Assembly: GCA_022036555.1 (NCBI GenBank)
Contig: CM039141.1
Span: 4,809,773-4,873,772 of the forward strand
DNA length: 64,000 nucleotides
Origin: Microstegium vimineum
Lineage: Eukaryota > Streptophyta > Magnoliopsida > Poales > Poaceae
Reading direction: 5' to 3'
Under the pieces are notes generated by a model, which did not search any database, was not told the DNA's origin, and saw nothing but the letters and a program-made list of their open reading frames with translations. The position numbers and the translations under genes are program-made. Of this stretch, positions 1 to 12,283 are shown in pieces (position 1 is the first letter of the stretch; each line of letters begins with the position of its first letter).

Positions 1-193
1 CAAAAATTGCAGCGCTCTGGTATGGGGTTCCAGTGTCAAGCATAAGCCTCAGAGAGTTGGCAAGGTATGCATTAGACCAGCATGATACATACTCACATTG
101 GGTGTTAGGTTCCTTGCACTGATTCATTGCGCATTCGTGCAGGAGCATGAGCTTGAGGATGAGGACGTTGTTCAGATCATTAAGAAAATATAG
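1..193 (+). CDS. DRG-family GTP-binding protein, 3' end only (partial)
   Basis: Last two coding exons of a developmentally regulated GTP-binding protein (DRG), a cytosolic GTPase tied to translation and growth control. The first exon is open at the window edge and runs to base 64 (reads ALVWGSSVKHKPQRVGK). A short intron 65-142 with GT..AG ends follows, then exon 143-193 reads EHELEDEDVVQIIKK plus one residue and a TAG stop. The LEDEDVVQI ending is the hallmark C-terminal (TGS-domain) tail of DRG1-type proteins in plants and animals. The G domain and start lie outside the window. Identification rests on about 38 residues, but they match the family closely. Confidence 0.85.
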
Positions 194-2039
194 GCATGTC
201 GCATGGTGGAAGAAAATCTGCTTTTCTGCAAAACTGGAAGGAGCAATGAGGATTTTGAGTAGTAGCCTCGTCAGAAGAGCTTGAACTCGGCTTTTGCTTG
301 TTGGTGATGCTCATATGTAATGTTCCCTGTTCACAGAAATTTTGCTTTGATCTAAAGACAATGTTAGTTGACATTTCCTTATACAAGTCATGTAGCTGTG
401 ATAGTCTTCTCTCTAACTTGGTGCCATGTGGACTGGACTCACCAATGTACCAAGTGTCTGCCCCAACCGTTGAACACATGGAGAGATGCTTCGGTGGTTC
501 CTGTTTGTTTGGTGTAGGTATGCTTTCTAGTGATTGGTAGTACCGTGGCTATTGTTATAGATTCCTGATCGTCTTTGGTGGTGATAAACGTGAGGACAAC
601 TTGGCCATGCTTATCCCAACGATCTTGGATTTGGTCATAATTGCAGTTTATGTCGAGCTGTTCTTTGCTTATTGGTGGTTATCGTCGCAGTGCTAATAAT
701 GCCCTGTTTGATGGAGAACTGTAGATAGAGGATGCGTTGCGGTCATGCGACAAATAGACTTTTGTACGGAGGGTTTGGCATGTGACGGTGGTTGGTTAAT
801 TTCTCGAGCTGGGTGGGCGTCGTGCAGGTTGCGAAACGAGCTGGTGGAGCATGTTCCCCATGAATGATTGGGTTCTGCGTGCCGTGCGACGCTGGGTGTA
901 GTCGTGTATGTAGATCTCAGTTTGGTTGCCAGGGTAGCTAAGCTTCATGTGGTACTCCAGCAATCCAGCTCCTGCGGTCCTACCTGAACCAATTGGGCAA
1001 ATATCACTAATCTGGTATGCAAATTGTCCTCTACCCCAACAATATACTACTGCAAAAGTTAACAGTCCTGTCCATCAGCCCTGTTTTTCTCTCACAATAA
1101 ATCATCAAATTTCAACAAAATGATCAAGGTCAATATGTCTAAAGCTGAAGTACATCAGTAATTACCAAATTGGACGCTTCGTAACAAAGGATTCTGAACA
1201 AAATTCTGATGATGTTACAGCTTGGGGATGAATGCGCAAATGGCATATACTGTATATGTTTTCACGAAACGGATGAGGCAAATTGACCTCCGGCGATTGA
1301 CATACTACATCTGGATCAACAGTATAATGTTGGTGGTGTATATAAGAGGGGAAAAAGGGGGTCACGTTGATCCTGTCACTATTTGACAGCTCGGGCTCTA
1401 TGATCCGGGAAAAACTTAACCATTTATAATTCTCCACTGTAGTCGTTGGCAAGGTCTGTTTCATGTTTCTTACTTTGTTTATTTATTAGGGGAAAAAAAT
1501 CCCTGATCAATAGACAAGCATCCACGTTTCATCAAAAAATAGACAAGCATCCACATGCAATAAATCTTCCGTTCTGGGCTTCTGGCACCTTCCCCAAATC
1601 AATAGGAGCGACGACAGCAGCGAGAAGGCGAAGCCCTTAAAGGCGCCAGCTTTTCTTCTGTTCCATTTGGTTTCCTCTGTAAACAAACGGTTTCATCTTT
1701 TGCACATCATCAGCTGATCCTTTTCCGTCGTATATTTCCGAGCAAAAGAGAAACCCTTTTTATGCGCTGTGCTGTTTCGCCATCTCTGTTCGTCCCACCG
1801 ACTCGAATCCCATTCTCCCCAACCGAGTGGCCTCTGGCTTCACAATACAAGAACACTACCGGTTTCTATTCCCTAGATCTGCGTAGAGGCGGCGAGACAA
1901 CCGAATCCAGCAAAAGGGCTCGCGGTTTGATTGGGAGGAGCGCAGGAGTCAAGCGTCAAAACCCAATCTTGGCTCCCGTGCTGGAGTGCCCCTATCGTCT
2001 TCTTCCTGTGGTAGTAGGAAGAGGCGAACACCAGTGGAG
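194..2039. other. 3' UTR of the DRG gene and intergenic spacer
   Basis: No convincing gene. The first several hundred bases after the TAG stop are probably DRG 3' UTR. From about 1480 to 2039 the sequence looks like the 5' UTR and promoter side of the following sphinganine-hydroxylase copy. Open frames here are short and have no recognisable domains. Confidence 0.5.
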
Positions 2040-4690
2040 ATGGTGCCGTGGGAAGGGTACATCAGCGACGAGACAATGGGCACCTTCGCGCCCATCGTGC
2101 TCTACTGGGTGTACGCCGGGGGCTACCAGCTGATCCTTCACCGACGGCCGCTTGAGCGGTACAGGCTCCACACGCGGGCCGAGGAGGAGGAGAAGAACCT
2201 CGTCAGCCTCCCCACCGTCGTCCGCGGCGTACTCCTGCAGCAGCTCGTGCAGGCCATCGTCGCGATGATCTTGTTCATGGTAAGGAGATAGTCAGCCCTG
2301 CTCCATTGCTATTTTAGTTCATTTCCAGAGGTTCAGTTCAATTAGTGGTACTGTCATTGAGATGAACAAAACCAAGTTAAGAATCAGTCAGTGACATTAT
2401 ACTCATATTATTAGGTGTTTGCTGGATTTTACTAAAACTGTTCACCGTCCTTGTTGCTATTATCAAGTACTTTTGCCATTTAAACCAATGAGCATAAATA
2501 GATATATAGTTGCCGGCATGCTACTAGTATTGTCTGAATACAAATGGTAAATGATCAGCAAGTGAAGAATGTTAGGAAACTTTCATAATGTAGTCTATTT
2601 GGCGATGATACTAAGTAGTATAGGCTTGAAAACAAAAGAATAATTGCTGCTGCTGGTTAGTTTTGATTGCTCCTCTTGCGTTAACAAATTGGATAGGAGG
2701 GGCATTCATGTGAAATGTGTTAAATATCATCAGTTTTCATGGTATCATGGTTGATCTTGAATGTATTATCTCATAATGTCAAACAAATACTCCGTATCAA
2801 GGTATATGTTTTCTCCTTGAAAGAAGTTTACTAATTGAAGACGGGATAACAAAGGGATGCAAGTCCCACATTTTTTGGGTCATTGGGTTGACCCAAAAGT
2901 TGCTAAAATGAGTTAAAATGTCTTTGCTACAATACTACCTAATTAGTTTAAGGGGATGAGCTAGGCTAGCGCACCCACAAAACACCATTGGGTATCCACT
3001 TGCATCTTTGATAAGGGCCAGCAGCTTGTAAAAAGGTAGTTAAGAAAATTAGTCACCATTTAATAGAAGTCAGTGTTACTTGCTACATAAGGGCCAGCAG
3101 CTTGTGACTTAATAGGAATCTTGTGACTTAATAGGAATCAGCAAATCACTGTATTTTCGTGCATCCTGTTCATATTCCTATCGCTGAAGTACCTCTTCAG
3201 TCCATATATTTTGAACATTGTAGTTTAGAGATCAGTAGTCTGTACATTCTAGAGGATTGCCCTGACCTGATTTTATGAACCCTGTCTTGAAAATTATGGA
3301 TCTCCTTTCATTTGTGGAACTGGTACCACATTAATGTTTCTATATTTGTAGCAAATCAGCTACGTAGCCAGTGGTAGGGCAGGCCGGGCTAGCCCCCCTA
3401 CCGCTGCTGCAACCATGGAACACCCCATAAAATTTCACAAGTTTTTGAACGAGAGGTGGGGCTGAGAAGCTGATCTGGAGGTTGAAGATGGCTGTAGGTC
3501 GGGCTGACATGCCAATCTATATGAATATTTGTAGTGTGTAGCTAAACTTAAACACATATTCATATATCGCTATGTTACATCAGCCCCTCCTAAGATTTTT
3601 TCTGGCTTGTCCCTGTAGCAAATGGCTCTAAGAATATTTGCTCACCCAGGTTGAGCTTGAACATTTTCACTCTGCATATTTGGGTTCCTTTTATTCTTTA
3701 AGCATGTGTACTCTTCATCGTGCCCCTATGCAAAACAACGAACTATTCCAAAAGCATAGTAGCTCAATAGAGTTTTGAGCATTGGCTGCTTTGACAGGTT
3801 CTTGGCATTGTTAGAGAGCCATTGAACTCTGTACATGCTTCTTTGTGATGTTACAGTTTTTTTTTTTCTTTTTTTTTGTTTGTGAAGAAGTTGGCTTCCT
3901 GCTCGTGTAGTCTTAGCCTACCAGTTTACTCTTATGCATCAGTTTCATAAAACTTGTGCACTTCATGCATGTGCTTGTAGCCAAGGATGGTGTAGGCGCA
4001 ATTAGGTTTATTGTCATTTGTTTTTTAAACATCTTTTATGGTGACCTGACCTTTGTAACCCAATTCTACATGATAATTTGCAGGTCACTTCTGATAGCTC
4101 AATAACTGTTGTTCAGCCGCCTATCGTCGTCCAGATCTTTCAGTTTTTAATTGCAATGTTAGTGATGGACTCATGGCAATACTTTGTGCACCGCTACATG
4201 CACCAAAATAAGTTCCTTTATCGGCACATCCACTCACAACATCATCGGCTGATTGTTCCTTATATGCTTACCGGGGCCTCTTTACAACCATCCATTGGAG
4301 GGCCCTACTTTGTTGCACACCTTAGAGCGCCATCCTGCCTTCTGATCTCTGGTGACACCAATGACTGCTGTGTTCTTCTCTCTGTGTCGCTGTCTCAAAC
4401 AGTCGACGATCACTATGCGGGCTTGGTTTACATATAACATCTTGCCAGCAGCAGTTCCCAAATAATTAACTGCTATCATGACACCCACAACCGCTGCAAG
4501 GACCCCAATTACAACTACTTCAGCCCTTCTTCTCAATCTGGGACAGAATAATAGAACCCACATGCCATACAGCTTTTACCAGGAAATAGGTGGATTTGAA
4601 GCAAGGCCGTTGCGAGATAGCTCAAGTCATGGATTGTTAGACTCCGGTGAACGAGTCAGAATACGGTTTAGCCTCCCTTTTACTTGATAG
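2040..4690 (+). pseudogene. Sphinganine C4-hydroxylase (SBH-like) pseudogene
   Basis: Copy of a plant sphinganine C4-monooxygenase, an ER di-iron membrane hydroxylase that makes phytosphingosine. Exon 1 (2040-2279) starts at ATG and reads MVPWEGYISDE..., with the hydrophobic, basic N-terminus of the family. Intron 2280-4083 has GT..AG ends. Exon 2 begins at 4084 with VTSDSSITVVQPPIVV and keeps two histidine boxes, HRYMH and HSQHH. After about 4260 the homology (counterparts of YAIGALYNHPLEG, TVDDH, AYHDVHHQ, IWDRILGT) continues but jumps between frames through small indels, so the third His box is lost. The end (GGFEARPLRD) is still visible near 4590-4620. The first half is intact, so decay looks fairly recent; a truncated transcript is possible. 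Confidence 0.8.
3361..3625. repeat. Transposon-like segment in the SBH pseudogene intron
   Basis: Inside the 1.8-kb intron, a stretch bounded by GTAGCCAGTGGTAGGG-like and TGTCCCTGTAGC-like ends differs from the AT-rich intron around it and resembles grass intronic transposon remnants. No target duplication or clear inverted repeat was found. Confidence 0.25.
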
Positions 4691-6691
4691 GAGCTCCAAC
4701 AGGGGCCATCTAATTAATTCCAATATGGTGTTCCCAATTGTGTTATTAACCTCTTGGTCGCTCATCTTGTGCGTACTACTGTCGGTTATTTACAGTTTAC
4801 CTTCGATGGTTTCTTTTTGAAGCTCATTCACTTTGCTGTCACAGTGGTTGATCACATTTATGTACCATATTTTAATTACCTCATGGTCTACGCTATCTCT
4901 GTTACTCGTGTTATTAATATTTGTGACGATATTTCTCACTTGAATTATGCACTGTATCATTCACTTTCACATCTTAAACACAGCTGCGTGATAATTAATT
5001 CAGATAATCTCAATGGTCTGTACAGTACTCTGTTTGTTTTAATAAATATTTGATGGACGGGAAATATTTCCTCACTTGAATAGTGCACTGGAGGGCCGTA
5101 TCAATTGCCACAAAAAAGGTGTTACAGACACAACAGCAAGTCATGGCTTCCGGAATCTGAATTTTGACAGAAAGTTGCTCTGGTAATTCTCTGTTCTGAT
5201 CGGAATCTGAATTCGATTGTGCACAAATAGAATAGGATATAGCATTGACAAAATCCGGTGGATATAGGTTATTCGTAAATTTTATGCGGACCACCTGATG
5301 TTTAAAATGGGATATCTGATAGTTTCTTTAAAATGGTTTGTACTTTGTCGTCCTGGCTCAAAGCCTGAAACAGTGCCGGAATGTTTAGGTTCGCCATCAG
5401 ATACATCATCCTTGGTTCAGCAAGCAGTATTTTTGAAATGGCTTGTTCATGCTTGTGGTCTTTTCTTGAGCACATAGTAATACTTTATTGTTTTGTTTCA
5501 CAGAAGAGAATAGCACGCGTGACCAATTGACTAGTCGTGGTGGCGAACCCGTTGGACTGGAACTCAGCCCACCCCAGCCGAGCATGGACATGGTGGTTTG
5601 GCCTCAGACCATCAGCGCGCGGCGCGAATGGGTGGAGGTGGAGCCAGTGCGGCGAGGCGCGCGGATGGTGCGCGGCGCGGCGGCGGGCGGCACACTGGTC
5701 AGTCACTGGTGCGAGACTGCGATGCGCAAGTGTGCCATGCGGCCGTGCCCCGGCCCCGATCGATCAGCTGGCTGGCCATTTCGTGGGGCTCGCTCTCACG
5801 CTCGGCCGGCCGTCATCGACTCATCGAGCTGGCCACGACCGATCCATGTGTTTGTTTGCTGCGGTGCATGCTGCCTGCCGCCATCCTACACTGCCGGCCG
5901 GCTTCCTTCCTACTGCCGAGAAGGCCCCGTGGCTCGTGCGTGAAACATACACAGGCACGCTCAGCTGTCACGGTCGGGCCTGTCAATTATGTCGCTGTCA
6001 CCTCCCGGGAACAGCGCTCGGATCGACGCCGGCCCGATCCCGTGGTTGTTGCATTGCCTCGTCTGCTCTCGCGGTTACTGTCAGTTCACCGGAGAGCCGC
6101 TGTTCCCGGGAATCCATTCCAGTCCAGTCCAGTCCGTCGCGCGAACCCGATTCCCCCACGTGTGCTCTGCCTAGCTTATCCGCTTCACACCTTGCACATC
6201 ACAGCACGCATCGTCCCCGTCGTCGTCGTCAGTTCAAAGCCTTGAAGCAACCGCGCTTTTAACGAGGCCGACAATGTTCGCCACTCGAATAGTAACAGTA
6301 ACAGGAAAAGTCCCCAAAAATCTTGTATGCAAAAAAAAAAAATGCTGACATTTTCTTTTTGGGGGAAAACCAGAGTGTTAATCTGAGCTTAACACGAAGA
6401 GTTAATTTTTTATTGGCACATGGAAACGAAGTTACCCTCACATGCATGCTTACAAATCCAGTAAAGTTGTAGACAGCCATAGCACGTAGCTTATTCGTTC
6501 CCATTGCTGGCTACTACATTAGTGGTAATAACTTGATTATATTTTTTATATATATACTGCATGTATATATAGCATCATAGTATTATACACATGCAATTAA
6601 CAAGTACAAGAGCTAAATGACGCGCGCGGATTAAGAAATAAGAACAGAGATTACTTTGAACTTAGCCAGCCACTGTGAACTTATTATTAGA
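4691..6691. other. Intergenic; AT-rich then a GC-rich block
   Basis: 4691-5480 is AT-rich spacer with no gene seen. 5500-6250 is strongly GC-rich and open in several overlapping frames at once, which is what base composition alone produces; none of the translations shows a known domain. 6250-6691 is AT-rich and is probably the 3' UTR and flank of the minus-strand SAUR-like gene. Confidence 0.5.
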
Positions 6692-7153
6692 TTAGAAGTT
6701 TAACCCGTGGTCGCGGTCGCGGTCCTCATCGTCGTCCTCCTCGTCATCCTGCGAGTAGAAGTCGACGATGTCGGAAAGGTCGTCAGCGGCAACGGCGGAG
6801 TCATCCATGGTGGCCAGCCACAGCAGGTGCTCGAACAGCAAGGCGTCGACGTCGACGGCGACACCACCGCCGGGGGCCTGCCTCCCCGCAGCCGCCAGCA
6901 GCCGGCGCACCGGCCCGGCCTCCAGCACGGCGGGGTCGACGTGGAACACGCTCCTCCTCGCCCTCCCCTTCTTCGTCGTCGCCGTCCCGACCTCCACCCT
7001 CACCGCCGCTGCCGCCGGCGCGGAGTCGAGGCGGCGGTAGGCTCCCGCGGCGCGGTGGGAGCCGCGCGTCAGGAACGCGTAGCAGCCGGCCGATGAGGGC
7101 CGCGGGGACGGAGCCTCGTCGCCGCCGGCCGCGTCATGATGGCGGTGCGGCAT
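6692..7153 (-). CDS. SAUR-like small protein
   Basis: Single-exon frame of 153 codons. I take the ATG at 7153 (MPHRHHDAAGG); the frame stays open further upstream but has no earlier ATG. The central part (RRSVFHVDPAVLEAGPVRRLL ... VDVDALLFEHLLWL) has the pattern of SAUR-type auxin-responsive proteins: a beta strand ending in the V-D-P-x-x-L turn, then D-x-D-x-x-L-F-E-H-L-L-W-L. SAURs act in auxin-induced cell expansion, commonly by inhibiting PP2C-D phosphatases. The C-terminal 25 residues are almost all Asp, Glu and Arg, which is unusual for the family. Intronless structure and small size fit SAUR genes. The family call is from motif pattern only. Confidence 0.6.
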   Translation of the reverse strand: MPHRHHDAAGGDEAPSPRPSSAGCYAFLTRGSHRAAGAYRRLDSAPAAAAVRVEVGTATTKKGRARRSVFHVDPAVLEAGPVRRLLAAAGRQAPGGGVAVDVDALLFEHLLWLATMDDSAVAADDLSDIVDFYSQDDEEDDDEDRDRDHGLNF

Positions 7154-8441
7154 GGCGCGCGGGGGCGGGGGGTGGGGCAAGACGTTTGCTCGTTTCTGTG
7201 TGCGTTTGGGTCCGGGTGCTTTTCTTGGATCGGCGCGTTTTTAAGCCAGGAGAGGAGGGTTTGGAACTAACGGTCGGACAGTGCTGCGGCCGGCGGGTTT
7301 CCTACCGTGTTGGTGTTGCTGTTGCCTTCGATCGGATCCTGGGTTCCTGGAGAAACGAACTAGTACGTGTTACCCGTCCACAGTCGTCATATTTAACTGT
7401 TTCTTTGTAACTATAACAAAAGAAAGAAACAAGAAATGTAAACGAGTTCGTAATGCCAAATCTCCATGCGTCGTTGGTTAACAGTGACGGTTAACACCGG
7501 TCGAGTCTAGCCTAATAGATCGCGCTACTGATTCATGAGTCAGTATTCTAATCCCCCGCCGGCACGGCACAAACACACACGCACCTTCTCCCCTTGTCTT
7601 TTACTAGCAAGTGTGTTGTGTAGTGTAGTGTAAACAAACCTGCCCCATTATAAATTCGGATTAGCTCAATGGTTAGCGTCGAGCTAGTAGAGCAGACAGC
7701 AGATCGAAGCCGTGGTTGGTACAGTAGCCAGGTTTGGTTCCTCGCATGTGAACTGATGGAACCAAGGCCGAAGCTTCCGTGAATGATACGCCGATTTCAG
7801 TATTATTCCCTGTCTATGATCAGGGCAGCAGCACAGCAGGAGAAATTAGTAAACACGTCTGGTGAACCAACGAATTCACCGTCGGTCTCCAGGTGTGTTC
7901 AGATCAGTGGTCGTTCAGCCAGCTTGCACTTGGACGTACGTACTTTGAAGTGTACTGAGAAGATCCATCGGTCTGGTTAGTAGAGAGAGTGGTAGGTCAG
8001 GCCTCGTCGTCCCGATGGATCGCGCGTCGCGGCCGGCGCGCAGTGGCCGCCACGAATCAGCTAGCTGCGCACTGCCGTGCCGGTACGTGGTCTCTCGACG
8101 CAGGTGTCTCGTCGGCCTCCTGCGTCGTGCACTCGACAGCCCCCCGCGACGGACGTATGGCACTCGATCGCGTGCTATCAACTCCTCCGCCTCGAGCCCT
8201 CGACGATCATGACGGGATGCATCTGCTCTGCTCGTTTTCTTTTTAACCGACCGAGCAGCATGTAGCCTAGCCGACGTGGATTGACACGTAACCGCGCTCC
8301 AGCCGCCGGGGGGGCTCCCGAGCCCAACACGTGTCGCCGGACGTGTCCGCCCGCCCGCACGAAGAAACCTCCCGGCCAATCCATTCCATCCGGCGCGACG
8401 TCTCTCTCGATCACCGTACCACCAGCTTGCAACCCGCGGCA
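7154..8441. other. Intergenic between divergent SAUR-like and LEA-like genes
   Basis: Shared upstream region of two divergently transcribed genes (start codons at 7153 and 8442). It must contain both promoters, but I could not pin a TATA box with confidence. A short stretch at 7659-7715 has tRNA-like A-box (TAGCTCAATGG) and weak B-box (AGATCGAAGCC) motifs and may be a decayed SINE. 8000-8330 is GC-rich with overlapping open frames but no domain. Confidence 0.45.
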
Positions 8442-9019
8442 ATGAGCGGCAACAGGAACAACGGCAAGGGTGGCACCGGCGCCGCGAGACCTGTGGCGAC
8501 CTGCATGGCCGCCGCCATCGTCTCCGTCGTCTTGCTGCTCGTCGCGGCGTCGGTTCTACTGTTCACGCCGCCGCCGCCGCCGGGGATGAACGGCCCGCCC
8601 CGCGAGCCGGTGGAGCTGGCGATCGGCCTCGCCGGGCACGAGCGCTGGCTGGACGCGCTCCGTGCCTGGGCCAAGCTCGCGTGCCTCAACCTGCGGCTGC
8701 CCGAGCCGCGGTAGATGATGATTATCTATTTATTTGCAGGCGCGCTGTGTCGGGAGACGTGCGTGTGTTCTGACGCCTGCTGCCGTGTGTGTGCGTGTGG
8801 CAAAGGTACCATGATCTGCCGCGGAGCCCGGCGGCGTCGGTGACGAAGGCGGCCAAGAAGACGCTGGAGATGGGAAAGGAGACGGTGGAGCACACGGCGG
8901 AGGCGGCGGGCAGGGCCACCGAGGAGGCCCTGGAGAGGACCACCGACAAGGTCAAGAGGAAGGTCTCCGGCTCGCGCTCGCCGGCGGCGCAACACCCTGA
9001 TGCTGATGGAGACCTCTGA
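8442..9019 (+). CDS. Small membrane-anchored protein with LEA-like amphipathic tail (two exons)
   Basis: Exon 1 8442-8710, intron 8711-8805 (GT..AG), exon 2 8806-9019; the join completes an Arg codon and keeps the frame, giving 160 residues. A Gly/Asn-rich start (MSGNRNNGKGG) is followed by one membrane segment near residues 23-42 (MAAAIVSVVLLLVAASVLLF), a run of prolines, then a conserved-looking middle with W and LRLPEPR. Exon 2 encodes a Lys/Glu/Ala-rich amphipathic helix (SVTKAAKKTLEMGKETVEHT..., EEALERTTDKVKRKVS) with the 11-residue style periodicity of LEA_4-like proteins. I do not recognise a named family. The layout suggests a tail exposed on one side of a membrane, perhaps in stress protection; that role is inference. 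Confidence 0.65.
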
Positions 9020-11719
9020 ACACAGCTTTTCCGGTTTTTTTTTCTCACTCTTCTTCGATCAAAAGCTTCGGTGCTGTGTAGTACTCTGTAGCGTCTAGCT
9101 AGCCTGTAGCGTGTAAAATTGTGAACAACGTACGTGCTGTATCACTAGTCAGTCCAAAACGTTTTCGTTTTGCAAAGTTTGCGATGTAAACGTGTTCTGT
9201 ACCAGGTCGATTGTGAGATCTAAAGAGACGTACTGCTATGCAGATCGATGCTTGCAAATTCAGTGAGCTAGTACTGTACCATGGCATGCAGAGATGCAGA
9301 TGAAACGTCCACTGTACCATGAAATACGTGCTTATCATTCTCATTGCACAGCGCTTGGTACTTACTGCAAGCTAACAAAAAAGAATTGGTACTGCACACA
9401 CTGAACTTCGATTCTCAAACAAACATGATCACAGGAGATTCATCAAGATACCATGCTACCCAAAAATAATCACAAAGGCAGGTGTAGACAATTCAGTAAA
9501 CAGGGTGACAAAACTAACACTCGGACACTGACAGTATGGCATGATTCAACATTCAAAACTGAAGGATCAACATCCAGGATATGAAATGACATCACCAAGC
9601 AATCGTTTGTCTCTCAATTTAGGAAACAGAGTACAATTTTGGTAAACCAACAAAAAAAAACACTAGTCTCATGACCCAAAGCCCTGTCTAGGATGATATC
9701 AGTGGAGAACAGATTTAGCTGGCGCCAGCAGCAGCTCCTGTCTTTGAAGCTGCAGCCCTGCCCAGCAGCAGCAGCAGAAGCACCTATGTTCTTAATTACT
9801 TAAGTACTAATGAATTGATGTCTGTGATAATAGAGAGCTCCAAACATAACTTAAAGTGTCAACAACCTAGGGCAAACACTTGAAACCACTGCTGCACAAG
9901 AGTTTGTGTTGTCTGCCTGTAGAGAACTGCACAGTTTGAGCAGTAACAAAATGTTCCCCAGAAGTTGTAATTGAAGAAAACATCTGCACAAACAAGGTAG
10001 AGACTAGTTACTACTGTAAACAACATGCAGGAAAACATAATAAAGCAACGTAATCACAAGGATCAGTTATAATTACAACACAAGTGGCTGAATAAGGGAT
10101 CCAGATAAGAATAATTGAGTCAAAATGGTGAGTTAGCCAACTGCATTGTGCATTCCATACGAACAATGCTGTGATGTCCTGTGCCTTATCTGCGCCTAAC
10201 ATAATACTCATACAATAGATAATGAAGGGGACAGGTCAAGGACCCATGGCTTTATTATAGCAAATGGGGTCCAGGATTGCAAATACTAGAGTACATCTAG
10301 ATACTTGGCTCTGTTCTTGGAAAGCTAGAATGTTGTATGCATGCAGCTGCAGCACCAGAAATGCCTGTATGTTGAACAGTACTTGCCAGTAGCTTACAAC
10401 AGCACTGGATGTTGGTTCATTAGAAAACTGACAAGATAATACAACCTGGATGGGGCAAGAAGCACATTTAGCTGACAAGGAACAGGTTTGTGGTTTATAT
10501 GCAAGTAAGCTCACAATTAATCAGTAATAGGACTAACCAGAGGAACTGGTACCCAGCTAAATGCAGTCTCGATCATCCACAACTATATTTCCAGCTATAT
10601 TATCACCCGTGCTGTCTGAAATTTAGAAAAAGATAACATAGTTAGTTTAGGTCATCATTTTTCATACAAACATAGTTAGTTTAAATGACAATTATTTTTC
10701 ATACAAACATACTGTCAACTGCATTTTGGCGAATGCAATAATGAATGGAAGTCTTGGTTACAACTGTTTAAAAGGCAGGTATCCATCACTTATGTCTTGT
10801 GAATCTGATGATTCAATTTTGGCAGATACTTCGTTCACTTCATCACAGTGAGCACAGTCAAACGATATGCCAAAATGTAGAGTCCTCTTAGCTTAGCTTG
10901 TGAAATATTCCAGACAGGCTCGAGAGCTTTGGAATGCACCTACTTTGAGCCTTGAATTCACGGTGCTTTCAAATAGCTTTGAGAAGTAACAGAAACAAGA
11001 CCTACTTATAATTATTTATGTGACAGATTGACAGTACAAGAAGAAAGGGAGACCAAGGCCATTAGGCCAGACAACTACACAAACCAAACTGAGACAGCCT
11101 CTGCTAACTAAAGTCCCCTCGACCTTGTTCGCCCCTTCAATGGACAGGGCAGCAACATGGAAAGCTCAGATCTACTCTGCATCCTCCACTCCTACTCCCC
11201 TCCAAGTGCCTCTCAAGGTCTGAAAAATAGAAAAGTGGGCTGGCGGCAGGGGCTGGCGGCAGCGGAGGTGCTGGTGGAGATGGTGACGGTGCCAGTGGAG
11301 AACGCTCGCCATGGGTGTTCAGCAGCAGGGACGCCACTGTTGCTGCTGCGCCCAAGCCGCGCCAGATCCGAGGAGCGGGAGCCAGGTAGAGGACGAGGAC
11401 GAAGATGCAGGTGGACGTCGGTGTCTTCAAATCGATCATACCATACCAAACTTGCACCGCTTAATAAACTCACTAAAGTAGAATTGAGGGCCAAAAACGA
11501 GACAAACTCATAAGCCAAGGTTCCCCTTCAACCGACGGCAAGCAAAACGGGTCAATTGTCGGCTTACTCAAGTAGTATATCATAGCTTTCTCGCTTCAGG
11601 AAGAGATCATGAGGAGAGATTAGTTTCTGCCCTATAGAACTAGAAAATAGACGTGACCCCGAGAGTAATCAAATGCATCCATCAGCGGCTGTTAGGAATG
11701 ATGAGGCTGTGACACTCGT
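9020..11719. other. Intergenic region, no confident gene
   Basis: Mostly AT-rich sequence. On the minus strand near 9724-9790 a short frame ends GRAAASKTGAAAGAS-stop after a plausible splice acceptor, so it may be the last exon of an unrecognised gene, but I found no matching upstream exons. The segment 11505-11719 is the duplicated 3' flank of the repeat-protein gene and closely parallels 15306-15550. Confidence 0.4.
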
Positions 11720-11930
11720 TCATTCCGGGCAGATATCCCTGAAAATTGGGAGCCTGAGACGACGGACACTGTGACCGTAAAGAGCTTCAGTGATTTCATC
11801 ATCCATGATGGCTGGTTCTAACTCTGCAGATGACTTCAGAGCTGAAGGTGTAGTTTCTGGTCCTGGCGTTGAGAGCTCTGCATTGGTCGCTACGATGTTG
11901 CACTCTGGCATTTGGAGGCCAGCGTAAAGC
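11505..11930 (-). repeat. Duplicated terminal exon and 3' flank (copy 1)
   Basis: Coding end (NAEL..PGP..TPS.LK, DEITEALYG, RRLRLPIFRDICPE) and downstream flank closely parallel 15306-15740. The flank shares blocks such as GGCAAGCAAAACGGGTCAAT and CATAGCTTTCTCGCTT. Similarity beyond the stop codon shows a genomic duplication, not just protein-level convergence. Confidence 0.8.
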
Positions 11931-12234
11931 TTGATAGAGGTTGAGGCGTCGGGAACCATAGGCGACGGTACCTCATTTGCACCAGCAAGAGAAACAAAAG
12001 GCGCATGCAGCTGGCAAGTCAGAGGGTCTTCTAAGGCGATACTAGGAGCAGTGGCAGCCTCTCCAATCTCCGCCTCAAGATGGGGCAATAGGGACTTCAT
12101 ATCATCATAAAGATCAAGCTCATTGGCGGAGAGTATTCTCATCTCGCGTGCCAAATCAAGACGAAACATAACCTTCAATGCATCATCCATTTTAAGTGCA
12201 GGCGACAAGAGCTCCTCCTCATCACCATCATCAT

Positions 12235-12283
<49 letters not shown>

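Noticed and set aside
5488..6262. Overlapping plus-strand open frames of 150-240 codons
   Set aside because: Open in three frames at once in GC-rich DNA, no domain, no consistent start; explained by composition.
7506..7715. tRNA gene or SINE
   Set aside because: An ACTGA..TCAGT stem with a CAT loop and A-box/B-box-like motifs are present, but no complete cloverleaf can be drawn.
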